DNA from: Limnomonas spitsbergensis | Taxonomy: Eukaryota; Chlorophyta; Chlorophyceae; Chlamydomonadales | Assembly: GCA_037349105.1 (NCBI GenBank) | Contig: JAYJMM010000109.1 | Span: 1,191,001 to 1,255,000, forward strand | Direction of reading: 5' to 3' | DNA: 64,000 nucleotides | Shown: positions 34,501 through 45,749 of the stretch, piece after piece | Numbering within the stretch: position 1 is the stretch's first letter | How the letters are laid out: each line of letters begins with the position of its first letter | Translations under genes and position numbers: made by a program | The notes under the pieces: model-generated | What the model saw: the letters and a program-made list of their open reading frames with translations, nothing else | The model's database searches: none | What the model was told of the DNA's origin: nothing

Positions 34501-37500
34501 TTTCCCGCTGACTGCAGCTGCTGGCACTGCGCCAGGTGGTAGCCTTGGTAGTCCCGCGATGCCAGCCGGCCATGCCTGTCCTGCTCGAAGGCCAGGTTGT
34601 ACCGCGGAAGCTCCCATAAAAGCACCTGATGGCCTTCAAGGGGTGCAGGCCTGCTGCCATCATTGCGGACAGGATGACTGCTTCTGTTATTACCAATGCC
34701 GGTGTCAGGTCCAGAGCTGGTTTCGGTGCCAGCCCTCGTGCTGAGGAAGGAGTGGATCAGCTGTGACCTCTCCATCTTGGAGAGCACCTGCTGCACATGT
34801 AAGTCTCCGCAAGCCAGTACGAGTTGGTCGGTGAGCTCGCACAAATGTAGGCCCAGCAGGTCCGACCAGCAAGGGAGCTGCTGCAGGTGAGGCGGTGCAC
34901 GCCAGCAGGTGTACTGCAATGTCTGCATGCTGCCAGGGACCCTGCCAGAATATGCCTCTTTTACTTCCTCTTGCGTTGCTGCTACTTTTGCTGCAATGAT
35001 GATAAAGGCGCATGCATGCTCCTGAAAGGCCCGAGGTCTCAGAAGGATCACGCCTCTTTGCCTGCTCCGGGGGGGGTAGATGAAATTTTGCCAAGGTTTT
35101 ACAGGCCAGTAGAGCATCACATGTCATGCATCTGACAGGTGCCTGCGAGCCGGTTTGAGTACTGCATTACTTAGCCCGGTCTTAGAGGGTCCCCTATAAA
35201 TCTTGGCAACACTTTTGGGATAGCGAGCAGAAAACAAATTGTGCCTCACTTAGGCAAGCAAACAACACCCTATGACATGCCACTATACCACAAGCGCGGG
35301 ATTGAACCAATAGTGCAGAGGTACACCCAAAGCACAAATACGACATGGTTGCAAGGGTTGGTAATTTGAGCACCGCCTAACAAATTAGTAACAAGACTGA
35401 ATGTTTCGCACGGTTTGTAGACGATTCGCCAATTTGATCCTGCATTTCGTGATTGAGGGACCCATGCTCCTCCAAAGAGTAAAATCACACAACTCAGCAT
35501 TTAGCTAGCACCTCCATCCATTCAACCCTGTTTCATGGCTGGTTTTTGCTCGTTGGTTTTTGCTTGCTATCCTAGCGTATTTAGTGCCGGTACCGGTTTT
35601 CGGGAACATGTCGCATGCATCAAATGTGATGCCCCGCTGGGCTTAAAAAACGTCACATGATCCTGTCTTTGGCTGTCTGGAAATTTCAGTCAGGTCAAGC
35701 TCATGGATGAGGGACTGTATAAAAAGGGCAGCGGCGTCAGAGGTTTACCGCTTGGATCCTTGCAATCCAGGATCACACTTCTGGGTCCGATGAGCATTAA
35801 GGAACATAAGTATGACCCTGGACCCACCGGCAGAGCCAGTGGCTGTGCTGCTCCCTGAGGCGCAGTGGGAGATCAGATCCCCACTCGCCACAGCTGTGAT
35901 CCACTCCCGCATCCAACAACTCCAGCTCTCCACCCTGGATACAGGAGCACGCACCGGGACAGCAGGGCGGGTAAGGGCGGGGCAGGAAGGTTGGACAAAG
36001 CAAGGCTTTGAACCAGCATCTTACAGTAGCACTTGTTGTTTTGTATGCTTTTGGGTGTGGATCCTGTGGAGTTCATGCGATCCCGGGAGAATGTAGGAGA
36101 TACATATTGGGAGGTCTGGAGTGCTGCCTTGAGAGCTGGAAGTGGACGTCCCACATGGATTTGTTAATGGCTGTCCTCTGTTCAAAACAAATATAGAGGG
36201 TTAAAGGTTTGGGGTAGTAGCCCCAAGCCCTGAGCCCTACTTTGCATTGGACAGGCTGAAATGGATGCTGGCATGATAAATTTCAAGGACCTGAGACATC
36301 CCGTCATCCATCTGAAATGGATGTTGGCAGTACGAACCTCAATGACCTAAGACGCCCTGTCATCAATCCGAGCAGTATGCTAGACTGGCTGTTGCTTGTG
36401 TGTCACGACCCCAACATCTGCCCGACCGGCTGCCTTGTCCCACCTAACCTGATCGTCAGTCTCAATGACGGTAAGCTGCCGCCCCACGAGGCAGAGGTCA
36501 TAAAGGTGGCCGTTGACAGGCTTGAGGGTCTTGAGCACCCCAGCGCTCGTGCGCGTGACCTCGAAGTTGCGATCCCCAAAGACCCGGCGGTACAGTGGGT
36601 GATCCAGCACCCCCCTGATGACCGGGGCAGGGCAATGGCAGGGTAGGGCAGGTTAGGGCAGCAGGGCAGGGCAGCAGGGCATGGCAGGGAAGGTTAGGGC
36701 AGGGCAAGGGCAGGGTAGGGTAGGGTAGGGTAGGGCAGGGCAGGGTAGGGCAGGGTAGGGTAGGGCAGGGTAGGGCAGGGCAGGGCAGGGCAGGGTAGAG
36801 CAGGGTAGGGCAGGGTAGGGTAGGACAATGGCACCATTAGCAGCAGGAGCACATAAGAGGAAGTAGCCGCCAGACTGTCCCAGTGGCTGCTTGATTAAGC
36901 ACGAGTGTAAATGGATGGTGTCATTCAGGCCTACGGTGTGCTCTATTGGCTGGTGATGTTGGCACACTGCCAGCATTGGAGATAAGGTTGTACCATTGCA
37001 GTAGAGAAGGCAGAGAGAGTAACTATCGACATGTGTCTTTCTCATTTTTCCTGTTTCTACCATCATTGGGATGCCAAGGAACACATGGATGGAGCAACCT
37101 GTGCCCTGAAAATAAAACGTATGGAGCAGTGATACACTCGCCTTATATACAGTATGCGACATCAGCAGCCTTAATGCAGCCTTAGCCTTGAAGTCACATT
37201 GCCCCTGAGTCAAGAGCAATCCCGAATCCTCACCCCCGGTACCTACTGATGCAAGTATGTGGACACCCTTGACTGCATCCCTGGAAAAAATCCTTAAAAC
37301 CTTGGCTGATGCTTAGGGGCGATTCCCTTGGCCAGATGAGTCACACTGTACCTGGGCAGCCTCCCGGGAGGGCTTCCGTCCAGGAGCACCGTGCCGTCCA
37401 GCACATTGATGGAGTACAGCTGGCCCTTGACATCCAAGGCCTCAAAGCTGCATGAATCCATCCAGCTCCCTGGGGCCTCTAGCCGCATCCATTTCAGGCC

Positions 37501-40500
37501 CGCCGGCATCCGCTGCAACACGCAGGACACAGCGTCGCTCAGAATCTGCTGCCCCTCCCGCTCTGAGGCCAGCCGCACAAGCACCTCTGCATGCCTTGCC
37601 GTCACGTTCAAGCAGCGAGCGTGGAGCATGCTCAGCATGGCGGCCTCCACGCTCGTGAGGCTGTCCAAGAACACACGTCCGTGCTTGATCTGCACCATGA
37701 GCCGCACCACTGCCGCTGCGTCCTCCACGGTGTTGATCAACCCAGGCCCGTAGCAGAGGAGCGATAGCATACGCAGCTGACACTGCCGTGCCTGCAGCTG
37801 CTGCTGCGCTGCGCCCTGGGCCGACGCCGCGTCCGCGATCGCACCGTCCATGCCATCAGCGACCCGGCGGGTCATGCCCGCAAAGCGCAGCGCAATGGCC
37901 TTGCATGGCACGTGCCACATGGAGAGATATGCGGCCAGCTCGCCCAACAGCAGCACCGCGTCATGGTCCCTGGGTGCCTGATCCAGCTCCTCCGCCAGCT
38001 GCTGGAGCTCAAAACACAGCGTGGCCAGCACGTCACCGCCCGCACTCGCATCCGGCTGCCAGTCCATGCGCCATTGCAGGTTAGGAGCTGAGCTGCCAGA
38101 TGGCGCTGACGTCCCCACCCCTAGGGTCCCGATGTGGAGCACCGCCTGGCGGACCAGCGTGATGACCTCGGGGCGATGCAGCGGAACCTCCCGCTGGTGA
38201 AGCAGGTCGCACAGGCGGTGCATCTGGCCCAGGGGGTAGGCTCGGAGCGTGCCCAGGGCAAGGAAGCCAGGCTTGGACAGCCAGGAAGGCTTGTCGGCTT
38301 GAGATGCAATGGCCAGGTTGCCGCGGTCAGCCGGCGTGGAAGTGCGATCCTTTCGGGTGTGCATCGTCCACTGCAGCTGAGGGTCAGGGCTGGGCTCGGT
38401 GAACATGAGCTCGACCTCGGTCCGGTCGCCCTCGGGCACAAAAGGGTCAAAATAGCCCACAGAGCCCAGGCCCAGGGACGCATCCGCTGCTGAGCCGCTG
38501 CTGCTCCAGGCCATGGCTGGATGGAGGCTGTCCGGGTGCCACACGCCGTCCTCACTGGACTTCAACTCGTCCACATGCTTAGGGCCCACCTTGGAGGGGG
38601 CAGTAGAGCAGGAGTGCAAGGACACGCGCCCGTCTGCACCGGCATCGTGTGCGGCTGCTGGAGCGTACTGAGCATCAAGCCTGCACTTGTTGTAGTGTTG
38701 GACCAGAGACGTCGCCCAGGCCTTGACCTGGATCCGCTCCCAGGTGGGCGCATGGTCCTGCGGTGGCAGCGGCAGGAGCATCTGCTGCGCTAGGAAGCTG
38801 GCTCTGGAGAGGTGACGGAACAGCGGCGGCATGTGCAGGAAGAACAGCCAGGACAGCGCTCGGTCCTCATGCTTCGGCAGTGGATGGATCACAGGGGGAG
38901 GGGCGGATTCAGCGATTTCCAGGAGCCTCCTTGTATTCCTGATTTGGGACCGGATGCTGTCTAACTGCCCGTCCAGTTCCCTGTACCTGTCGCTATACCG
39001 GTAGGTATGATAGGAGACGAAAGACATCCCTTCTAAATCTCTTTCCCTTTCGATGCGAGTTTCCTCGCGTTCCTGGGTCTGCAGCGCCACTCTCAAGGCC
39101 ACTGCTTCTCGCTGCTTCCGCTGCACCTCTGTCCAGTGCGCTTGCTTGCGCTCTGCCGCCACCCGCTGCTCATCCCCCCATATGCCCATCAGCTTGGAGT
39201 CCTGCTTGGAAAAAGCAAGCGCCATCTTGAACGTCGCACTCCCCGCGTCCCGAAGAGAAAACAGCTCCGAGGCAGGGTTTGTTTGAGCATGCAGATACGC
39301 GCCCACGCTCAGCGCCGCATCCACCGCCCCCTTGTCCGACAGCACTAGGTGCCGTAGATCATCCCAACGCAATGCCACCCCGGTGCGAGACATAACTTTG
39401 CCATGCCTCTGCCTGGCAGCTGCATGCATCAAGCAGTACGCCACCCACACGACAAGCATCTCCCTGCTCAGCAGCTCCACACGCATGCTCACCCTGCCCG
39501 CCTCAGTGTCCATGAAGCGGCGCAGCAGGGACCGGTACTCATCCACAACAGCCTCAAGAGCTGACAGCTCCTCGTCGCTGGCTTCAGGAGCAGCGTCAAA
39601 GCCCAGGTTAGCCCGGCTGAACAGCTCCCGTTCCACGCTGCGGAGGGCCAGCAGAGCCGCCATGGGGTCCTCAGGGTTGTTCCAAGACGGCGATTTGATG
39701 GCTGAGATCAGATGCAGGTAGCTGACCCGGGCAGTAACAGGAAACAAGGGGAGTGAGCCGAGGTTCTCTGCTGCACGTTGTCGGGCAGCAGTCAGGCCAC
39801 CAGCTTCCCTGGCTGGCTGCATGGCGGGTGGAATCACCCCACGGGGCAAGCGGAATGAGGCCTCGCGCACGACACCAAATGGCAGCTGGAAAGAGGATGC
39901 AATGGCATCGGCCCTGGCTCCAGCCGCACTGGCCAGCTTCTGCCGCATTGCCTGGCAAGCCCGTTCAAAGGCTGCCACATCATGGCCGTCTTCCGCGAGA
40001 GCTGCTGCTGAGATGGCTGCTGCACTCATCATTTGCACGCACGCGCTGAGCCTGGCTGGTGAGGCGAGTATATCCGCTCGCCCGCAGATCAACTGAACTT
40101 GCCGCACACAAAGCCACAGCTGGAAGTGGGCCAAGGCTTGGTCAAACAGGTAGGCGGGGGCCTGGCCTCCCCCCACATCCTGGTCTAGACAGGCCTGCTC
40201 GGGTCAGCAGGAATGGGTGGAGGAATGATGAGGGAAACAGTCAAACAGATTTAAGAGTGGCACAGAAGGCATGATTTCGATATGGATGTGAAGCCATGGC
40301 AGAAGCATCCCATAATAAAGATATCAATAAGATCATGGATATCAGTAATATCGTGGATATCGTAGTATGAGGATGCACGTCACTATTGCTATAGCGCAAA
40401 TGACGCCACATAGAGCAAGATGCAGAAAAGAAAGGAGCAGTTTCTACACAGCTTCCTTTCAAGGATGAGTCTGCAACAGCATACACAAGCCGCCATGCCG

Positions 40501-43500
40501 CTGCCATCTCATGCTGCCTACCCTGCCACTCACACTGCGTACCCTGCACGCACCTTCAAGACCTCCCTGACGAGTGGCCAGCAAGTGTCTCGCTTGCTGA
40601 AGCCCTGGTGCTGGCCCACGTCTGTGAAGCCACCACGCACCGTGACACCCGATGCGTCCTCATCCCCACGCAGAGCCGCAACCACATTGCTATGAAGGCA
40701 GGCAGGCGTGCGGGGCGGGTTTTTCCCCAGGGACCTTGCATGTGCCGATTGCACCCTGGAGAGCCGGGCCGCAAACTCTGAAACGTAGACGTCGGCCGCA
40801 ATGGTGCCGCAAACCATGAGGCAATGGTCGCCACACACGGCTGTGTGCTGGATGACCAATCCGGTTCCACTGAGGGAACTGCGCAAACAGAGGGAGAGTC
40901 AGGAGCCCGCGGAAGGCTGACATTGGCAAAATGAATAGCTTCTCTGCTATGCTGGTTTGTGCTGAGAGGAGAAGGGTGTCCTGCCAGAGTGATGCATCTT
41001 TTAGGGAAAACAGCAAGTAGTAGATCCTCTGCTATGCTGGTTTGTGCTGTGAGCAAAAAGAACAGCAGCTTGTAGGAAGATAAGTTAACTGTTGCTTGAG
41101 AGCACATGCAATGCAAGTTTGAATTGTGCACGTGCAGCACAGAACCCAGCAAATACGGTCACCACACCTGTTACACTGGCAACGGCAGGAGTGCCATGCA
41201 GCACTGTTTATCTGCATGTTAGGCAGCCGGGCGGCACCAACTGGCCTGATCCAGATAAGCTGAACATTGTCCGGCTTATGACTGGCAGCAAAAGCAGCAA
41301 GGCCCGCTGCATTAACCGAAGGCCGGGACGTGACTCCATTGTCGTAATACTGGAACACTCAAATACACAATATGATCTGCGGTTGATGAAAAGCCAACGA
41401 GGCCCATGAATCCCATGAACGAGCAAGGATATTTTCAAGCATTCAAATGCATTTGGTGGCTTAAGCAGCTGCAGGCTGGGATCAGCAGTCCACCAGGCCC
41501 CTCACCTGGGATCAGCAGTCCACCAGCCCCTTCACCTGGGATCAGCAGTCCACCAGGCCCCTCACCTGGGATCAGCAGTCCACCAGGCCCCTCACCTAGG
41601 ATCAGCAGTCCACCAGCCCCTTCACCTGGGATCAGCAGTCCACCAGCCCCCTCACCTGGGATCAGCAGTCCACCAGCCCCTTCACCTGGGATCAGCAGTC
41701 CACCAGGCTCCTCACCTGGGATCAGCAGTCCAACAGGCCCCTCACCTGGTATCAGCAGTCCACCAGCCCCTTCACCTGGGATCAGCAGTCCACCAGTCCC
41801 TTCACCTGGGATCAGCAGTTCACCAGCCCCTTCACCTGGGATCAGCAGTCCACCAGCCCCCTCACCTGGGATCAGCAGTCCACCAGTCCCTTCACCTGGG
41901 ATCAGCAGTCCACCAGCCCCCTCACCTGGGATCAGCAGTCCACCAGCCCCCTCACCTGGGATCAGCAGTCCACCAGTCCCTTCACCTGGGATTAGCAGTC
42001 CACCAGCCCCTTCACCTGGGATCAGCAGTCCACCAGGCCCCTCACCTGGGATCAGCAGTCCACCAGCCCCCTCACCTGGGATCAGCAGTCCACCAGCCCC
42101 ATCACCTGGGATCAGAAGTCCAACATGCCCCTCACCCAGGATCAGCAGTCCAACAGGCCCCTCACCTTGTATCAGCAGTCAACTCGCCCCTCACCTAGGA
42201 TCAGCAGTCCACCAGCCCCTTCACCTGGGATCAGCAGTCCACCAGGCTCCTCACCTGGGATCAGCAGTCCAACAGGCCCCTCACCTGGGATCAGCAGTCC
42301 ACCAGCCCCTTCACCTGGGATCAGCAGTCCAACAGGCCCCTCACCTGGGATCAGCAGTCCACCAGCCCCCTCACATGGGATCAGCAGTCCACCAGCCCCT
42401 TCACCTGGGATCAGCAGTCCAACAGGCCCCTCACCTGGGATCAGCAGTCCACCAGGCTCCTCACCTGGGATTAGCAGTCCACCAGGCCCCTCACCTGGGA
42501 TCAGCAGTCCACCAGGCCCCTCACCTGGGATCAGCAGTCCACCAGGCTCCTCACCTGGGATCAGCAGTCCAACAGGTCCCTCACCTGTGCACGTTAAACT
42601 CCCAATTGTCGAGGCTGATCAGGGTCAGCAAGACCTGGGGCAGTCTCGCACGTATGTCGGCGGCATCGCCTGTGGTGCTGTCCCAGGAGCTGTTCAAGGG
42701 CGCCGCCAGCAGGGCGCTGCCGTACTCTGGAAACCACTGGATCTGCAGGTCTGTCGAGGTGAGGACAGAGGCGGCGGAGACCAGAGCCTGCAGGCTGGTG
42801 GATGGTATGTCTGACCACAGCGGATCAATGTGCACTGCCTCTGGAGTGTCAGCAGGGGGGGCCTGTATGGCAGGTGGAACAGAGGATGTGCTTGCCATGA
42901 ATGAGCTGCCGCTGTGGGAGTACATATGCCCGCAAAGTGAAATGGAGTGAAGTCAAAGCAGCCCACAGCAGTCCACACACAGCAGTCCACACACAGCAGC
43001 CCTTGCTTGTCCACAGCAGCCCACAGTAGTCCACACAAAGCAGTCCACAGCAGTCCACACACCAGTCCACACACAGCAGCCCTTGCTTGTTCACAGCAGC
43101 CCACAGCAGTCCACACACAGCAGCCCTTGCTTGTCCACAGCAGCCCACAGCGGTCCACACAGCAGTCCACATACACATGAGCCCTTGAAAAGGAGTGAAA
43201 CGGTGTGAACTCACAGCAGCCCACACAGCCCACAGCAGCCCTTGTCAGTCTGTCTCATAAGGTTGCCATGTCTGGTTCCTTCCGGAGATGGATGGGCTGG
43301 ATGAGTCCCCAGTTTTGCCAGTTTTTCTGGCATTGCTCTTATTTGTTTTATCTTATGATTTGTGATTATATATCACTCCATTCCCCTTCTGTTCTGTCGG
43401 TATTTCAGTGTCCACCTGACTTCCTTCAGCAGTGCGCTGGGCAACCACCTCTTGGCCAATGTGCACGAAAAGGCTGAACTGGATTTTGCCTAGTGTGGCC

Positions 43501-45749
43501 CAGCGAGCTGGGATTGTGGCACCAGGTCTTCTGGTCCAAAGGCGCTGATGCAGCTCGTTGTAGCAGAAAACCCTACAATAAACCCTACAATAAACCCTAC
43601 AATTAACCCTACAATTAACCCTACAAAAAACCCTACGATTAACCCTACAATTCACCCTACAATTAACCCTACAATTAACCCTACAATTAACCCTACAATA
43701 AAACCTACAATAAACCCTACGATAAACCCTACAATTAACCCTACAATAAACCCTACAATAAACCCTACAATAAACCCTACAATTAACCCTACGATTAACC
43801 CTACAATTAACCCTACAATTAACCCTACAATTAACCCTACAATTAACCCTACAATTAACCCTACAATAAACCCTACAATAAACCCTACAATTAACCCTAC
43901 AATTAACCCTACAATAAACCCTACAATTAACCCTACAATTAGCCCTACAACAAACCCTACAATAAACCCTACAATAAACCCTACAATAAACCCTACAATG
44001 AACCCTACAATTAACCCTACAATAAAACCTACAATAAACCCTACAATAAACCCTACAATTAACCCTACAATAAACCCTACAATAAACCCTACAATAAACC
44101 CTACGATAAACCCTACAGTTAACCCTACAATTAACCCTACAATAAACCCTACAATTAACCCTACAATTAACCCTACAATTAACCCTACAATAAACCCTAC
44201 AATTAACCCTACAATAAACCCTACAATAAACCCTACAATTAACCCTACAATTAACCCTACAATTAACCCTACAATAAACCCTACAATTAACCCTACAATT
44301 AACCCTACAATAAACCCTACAATAAACCCTACAATTAATCCTACAATGAACCCTACAATAAACCCTACAATTAACCCTACAATAAACCCTACAATAAGCC
44401 CTACAGTTAACCCCACAATTAACCCTACAATAAACTACTACAAGAAACCATACAACAAACCCTACAATTAACCCTACAATTAATCCTACAATAAACCCTA
44501 CGATAAACCCTACAATTAACCCTACAATAAACCCTACAATAAACCCTACAATAAACCCTACAATTAACCCTACAATAAACCCTAAAATTAACCCTAAAAT
44601 TAAACCTACACTTAACCCTGCAGTGAAACCTACAATGAACCCTACAATAAACCCTACAATAAACCCTACAATAAACCCTACAATTAACCCTACAATTAAC
44701 CCTACAATAAACCCTACAATTAACCCTACAATTAACCCTACAATAAACCCTACAATTAACCCTACAATTAACCCTACAATTAACCCTATAATTAACCCTA
44801 CAATAAACCCTACAATAAACCCTACAATCAACCCTACAATTAAAACTACAATTAACCATACAAAAAAACCTAAAATTAACCCTACAATTAACCCTACAAT
44901 AAACCCTACAATTAACCCTACAATAAACCCTACAAATAACCCTACAATAAACCCTACAATTAACCCTACAATAAACCCTACAATTAACCCTACAATAAAC
45001 CCTACAATTAACCCTACAATTAACCCTACAATAAATCCTACAATTAACTACCGATACGCAGTTCTAGAGGAATTGCTAGATGTCCGCCCCCCACACAAAA
45101 TACCACTCACCTGTGCCTTGCTGTCGTCACGGGAGCTGCTCAGAAACTCCGTGAAGGCTTGAAAGACCCGAGCAAGGCACCGCACATCCCCCTCCTCCTG
45201 AGAGCTGCTGGTCTGCATATGCGGGAAGCCGTTGAAGATGCGGGCAAGTAGCTGCTCATCTTCGCACCAGCCTTCCACTGCAGAGGCTGTGGGGGAGGCT
45301 GCGGGTGAGGCCTGTCCATGTGCCTGCTCCGGCGGCCTTCCGTTCTCCGCCCCCCTCTCCATGAGCATTGCGGAGAGGTAGTGAGAAGCTGACAGTAATC
45401 CAGCAGCAGGGGTATCCGAGTCGGCAGCAGTAGCAGCAGGCCCTTCATTCGGGTGACGGGCAGCATCCAGGGTAATCTGAGGATTGGCAGCAGGATGTGC
45501 AGCTATGGCATCCAAGATGCGTGACTTGGTAACCAGAGGGACACAATGCTGATTCTCCTGGATCTCTTGTTGTTGTTTTGGGGGGGGGGCGGTGGCCGGG
45601 GACTTTGGAGAGAGATGGGCACTGATGGGGGTGGCTGAGGGTATGCGGGATGTGCTGCGCGGAGGGACGTGCTGCTTGGAAGCACGCCGCTGCAGCGCGA
45701 GGGGCCTCCCCAGCACAAGTGTAACTGTTGAGCGAGGCTTCACAGTCAT
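23907..45749 (-). CDS. Giant DUF6606/DUF3638/DUF3645-family protein, about 20 exons
   Basis: Phase-checked minus-strand exons: 45749-45111 (5' end uncertain), 43553-~43430, ~42926-42585, 40878-40554, 40194-37352, 36614-~36440, 34990-34236, 33674-32835, 32431-32099, 31583-31365, 30782-30609, 29982-29816, 29370-~29245, 28912-28768, 28235-28054, 27346-27105, 26696-26341, 25575-25475, 24885-23907. Joins 2-3, 6-7 and the C-terminus are unresolved; a further exon may lie near 35850-35960. The sum is about 3000 aa, normal for this family. The family is widespread in fungi, oomycetes and algae, is often labelled ubiquitinyl hydrolase without strong proof, and carries helicase-like P-loop features; the true function is unknown. 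Introns hold at least eight tandem arrays, four of them built from the adjacent splice site. There are no internal stops or frameshifts in the long exons, so the gene looks alive. Confidence 0.85.
26341..28235 (-). CDS. DUF3638-family gene: region between DUF3638 and DUF3645 motifs
   Basis: Exons 28235-28054, 27346-27105 and 26696-26341, all phase-consistent. Recognisable family blocks: LRGVLSGGLLLHALQKRHLV, YGVNRTGSGRKRLAVPFRAA (spans a splice), 'LTTLSYYHDGLSPDQLLEAL', ALIDFWLNFCVLPTETQQYP and GFSGTNDNHRLLPL. The last is among the most conserved motifs of the family. Confidence 0.92.
27873..27930 (+). repeat. 10-bp repeat CCCTGCATAC
   Basis: Five copies of CCCTGCATAC followed by CCCTGCATGATCCCTTGCAC, inside an intron of the DUF3638 gene. 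Confidence 0.9.
28768..31583 (-). CDS. DUF3638 domain proper: GEGK motif to DESDE motif
   Basis: Exons 31583-31365, 30782-30609, 29982-29816, 29370-~29245 and 28912-28768. The first has 'QLNMGEGKTRVILPM', the conserved Walker-A-like signature of DUF3638. It joins to RDPVVRLHLLSPLL and VLGRKIFTMPFHRDVD, then 'GGILLVAPEQRASLHLKW' and LDESDELLHH, the DE-box-like motif, and then FQLVYACG. The order GEGK, FHRD, GG-LL-PEH/Q, DESDE is that of the family. The donor after ALLHLVAERAETWLDKAV is tentative (GT|GTGGAC). The exon 29982-29816 has a near-identical copy at 63859-64000 on the plus strand. Confidence 0.9.
30512..30608 (-). repeat. 23-bp repeat carrying a splice donor
   Basis: Four to five units. 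On the minus strand each reads CAG|GTGTGAAATGTACTGCA with small changes, starting with the true donor of exon 30782-30609 (GCAGACAG|GTGTGAAATG). Confidence 0.85.
31675..31835 (+). repeat. 33-bp repeat, five copies
   Basis: ATTCATCCAGTCGTGTTTGG plus CTCCCATACAAAT, exact 33-bp spacing (31681, 31714, 31747, 31780, 31813). It is in the intron upstream of the GEGK exon; no splice site is included in the unit. Confidence 0.93.
32099..34990 (-). CDS. DUF3638-family gene: exons before the P-loop-like motif
   Basis: Exons 34990-34236, 33674-32835 and 32431-32099 join in phase. The first contains 'LPRYNLAFEQDRHGRLASRD', GYHLAQCQQL, FCQYLVLERG and VLVPVGEVQ; the second FEIHARFGDLRAPSKLARLQ and LAALYAATATLLPEPLSQRT, both diagnostic for this family; the third is helical (EQYLMQHLSHV; LQLCVLEDRLERLQVLLEAG). 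An Ala-rich stretch (PTAAAAAAEKD) is lineage-specific. The acceptor of exon 33674 is the edge of a GGATGGATGGAGGGG repeat. Confidence 0.88.
33675..33840 (-). repeat. About 33-bp repeat abutting a splice acceptor
   Basis: Plus-strand units GGATGGATGGAGGGGTATGA with CACACGGGAGGG, about five copies. On the minus strand the last unit is CATACCCCTCCAG|GCCCAC, so the repeat carries the polypyrimidine tract and nearly the whole acceptor (CATACCCCTCCA) of exon 33674-32835. Confidence 0.8.
34118..34195. repeat. TTTAGGG tract between direct duplications
   Basis: CCCTAAACCCTAAACCCTTA and ACCCTA (about 34138-34163) are flanked on the left by TGCACCACAATAAATAATTC and on the right by TGCACCACAAATAAATAAAT plus AATTCAG, i.e. 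the same ~23-bp sequence with a 5-bp indel. Confidence 0.85.
36625..36832 (-). repeat. GGGCA/GGGTA G-rich minisatellite
   Basis: About 200 bp of GGGCAGGGTAGGGCAGGGTA-type repeats on the plus strand (5-bp period), C-rich on the gene's sense strand. It lies just upstream of the acceptor at 36614 and serves as an extended pyrimidine tract. Strong G-quadruplex potential. Confidence 0.92.
37352..40194 (-). CDS. DUF3638-family gene: 2.8-kb central exon
   Basis: A single 948-codon exon, acceptor CCCGAGCAG|GCCTG and donor CTGCCCAG|GTACAG. It includes 'LVLSDKGAVDAALSVGAYL', KMALAFSKQDSKLMGIWGDE and a Glu/Arg-rich coiled coil (ERKQAHWTEVQRKQREAVAL, about residues 335-400 of the exon), all recognisable parts of the conserved middle region of these proteins. 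The end reads YSINVLDGTVLLDGSPPGRL and joins in phase to RGVLDHPLYRRVFGDRNFEV in the next exon (36614), which confirms the splice. A Ser-rich insertion lies about halfway. Confidence 0.9.
41474..42584 (-). repeat. 30-bp minisatellite carrying a splice donor (about 37 copies)
   Basis: Plus-strand unit GGGATCAGCAGTCCACCAGG followed by CCCCTCACCT. On the minus strand each unit contains AG|GTGAGGGGCCTG, matching the donor that closes exon ~42926-42585 (GTGCACAG|GTGAGGGACCTG). The array begins exactly at that donor and fills most of the intron. A 1-nt shift near 42180 splits the long plus-strand Pro/Ser ORF, showing that it is not a selected protein. Confidence 0.95.
42955..43240 (-). repeat. CAGCAGCCCACAGCAGTCCA-type degenerate repeat
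   Basis: Irregular units (about 10-45 bp) of AGCAGTCCACACACAGCAG and CAGCCCTTGCTTGTCCA. The two borders carry similar sequence (minus strand GGGCTGCTTTGACTTCACTC near 42945 and GGGCTGCTGTGAGTTCACAC near 43205), so the array lies between duplicated edges. Confidence 0.85.
43561..45052 (-). repeat. 12-bp minisatellite AACCCTACAATW (about 124 copies)
   Basis: About 1.5 kb of alternating CCCTACAATTAA and CCCTACAATAAA with sparse changes. Minus strand: TTRATTGTAGGG, a TTTAGGG-like telomeric word with four inserted bases. It fills the intron between exons 45111 and 43553. The plus strand reads (NPTI)n for 307 codons and minus frames read (VGLIVGFI)n or (CRVY/N)n for up to 492 codons; these come from the period of 12 and absence of stop words, not selection. 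Confidence 0.95.
45111..45749 (-). CDS. DUF3638-family gene: N-terminal exon
   Basis: Open minus-strand exon ending at a strong donor (GCACAG|GTGAGTGGT, 45111/45110). The first 100 residues are Pro/Ser/Gln-rich and probably disordered; the end reads LLARIFNGFPHM and CLARVFQAFTEFLSSS. The Met at 45749 is used as a provisional start; an upstream exon is possible since the frame context above it is not distinctive. The intron that follows is filled by the 12-bp array. Confidence 0.55.

Noticed and set aside
41406..42950. 514-codon Pro/Ser-rich ORF (ISSPPAPSPG)n as a hydroxyproline-rich cell-wall protein
   Set aside because: The 30-bp unit carries the neighbouring exon's donor on the opposite strand, a 1-nt shift changes frame midway, and the ORF overlaps a real minus-strand exon at 42585-42926.
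43548..45162. Long (NPTI)n and (VGLIVGFI)n ORFs as repeat or membrane proteins
   Set aside because: Both strands and several frames are open because the 12-bp unit lacks stop words. The region lies in an intron with phase-consistent exons on either side.
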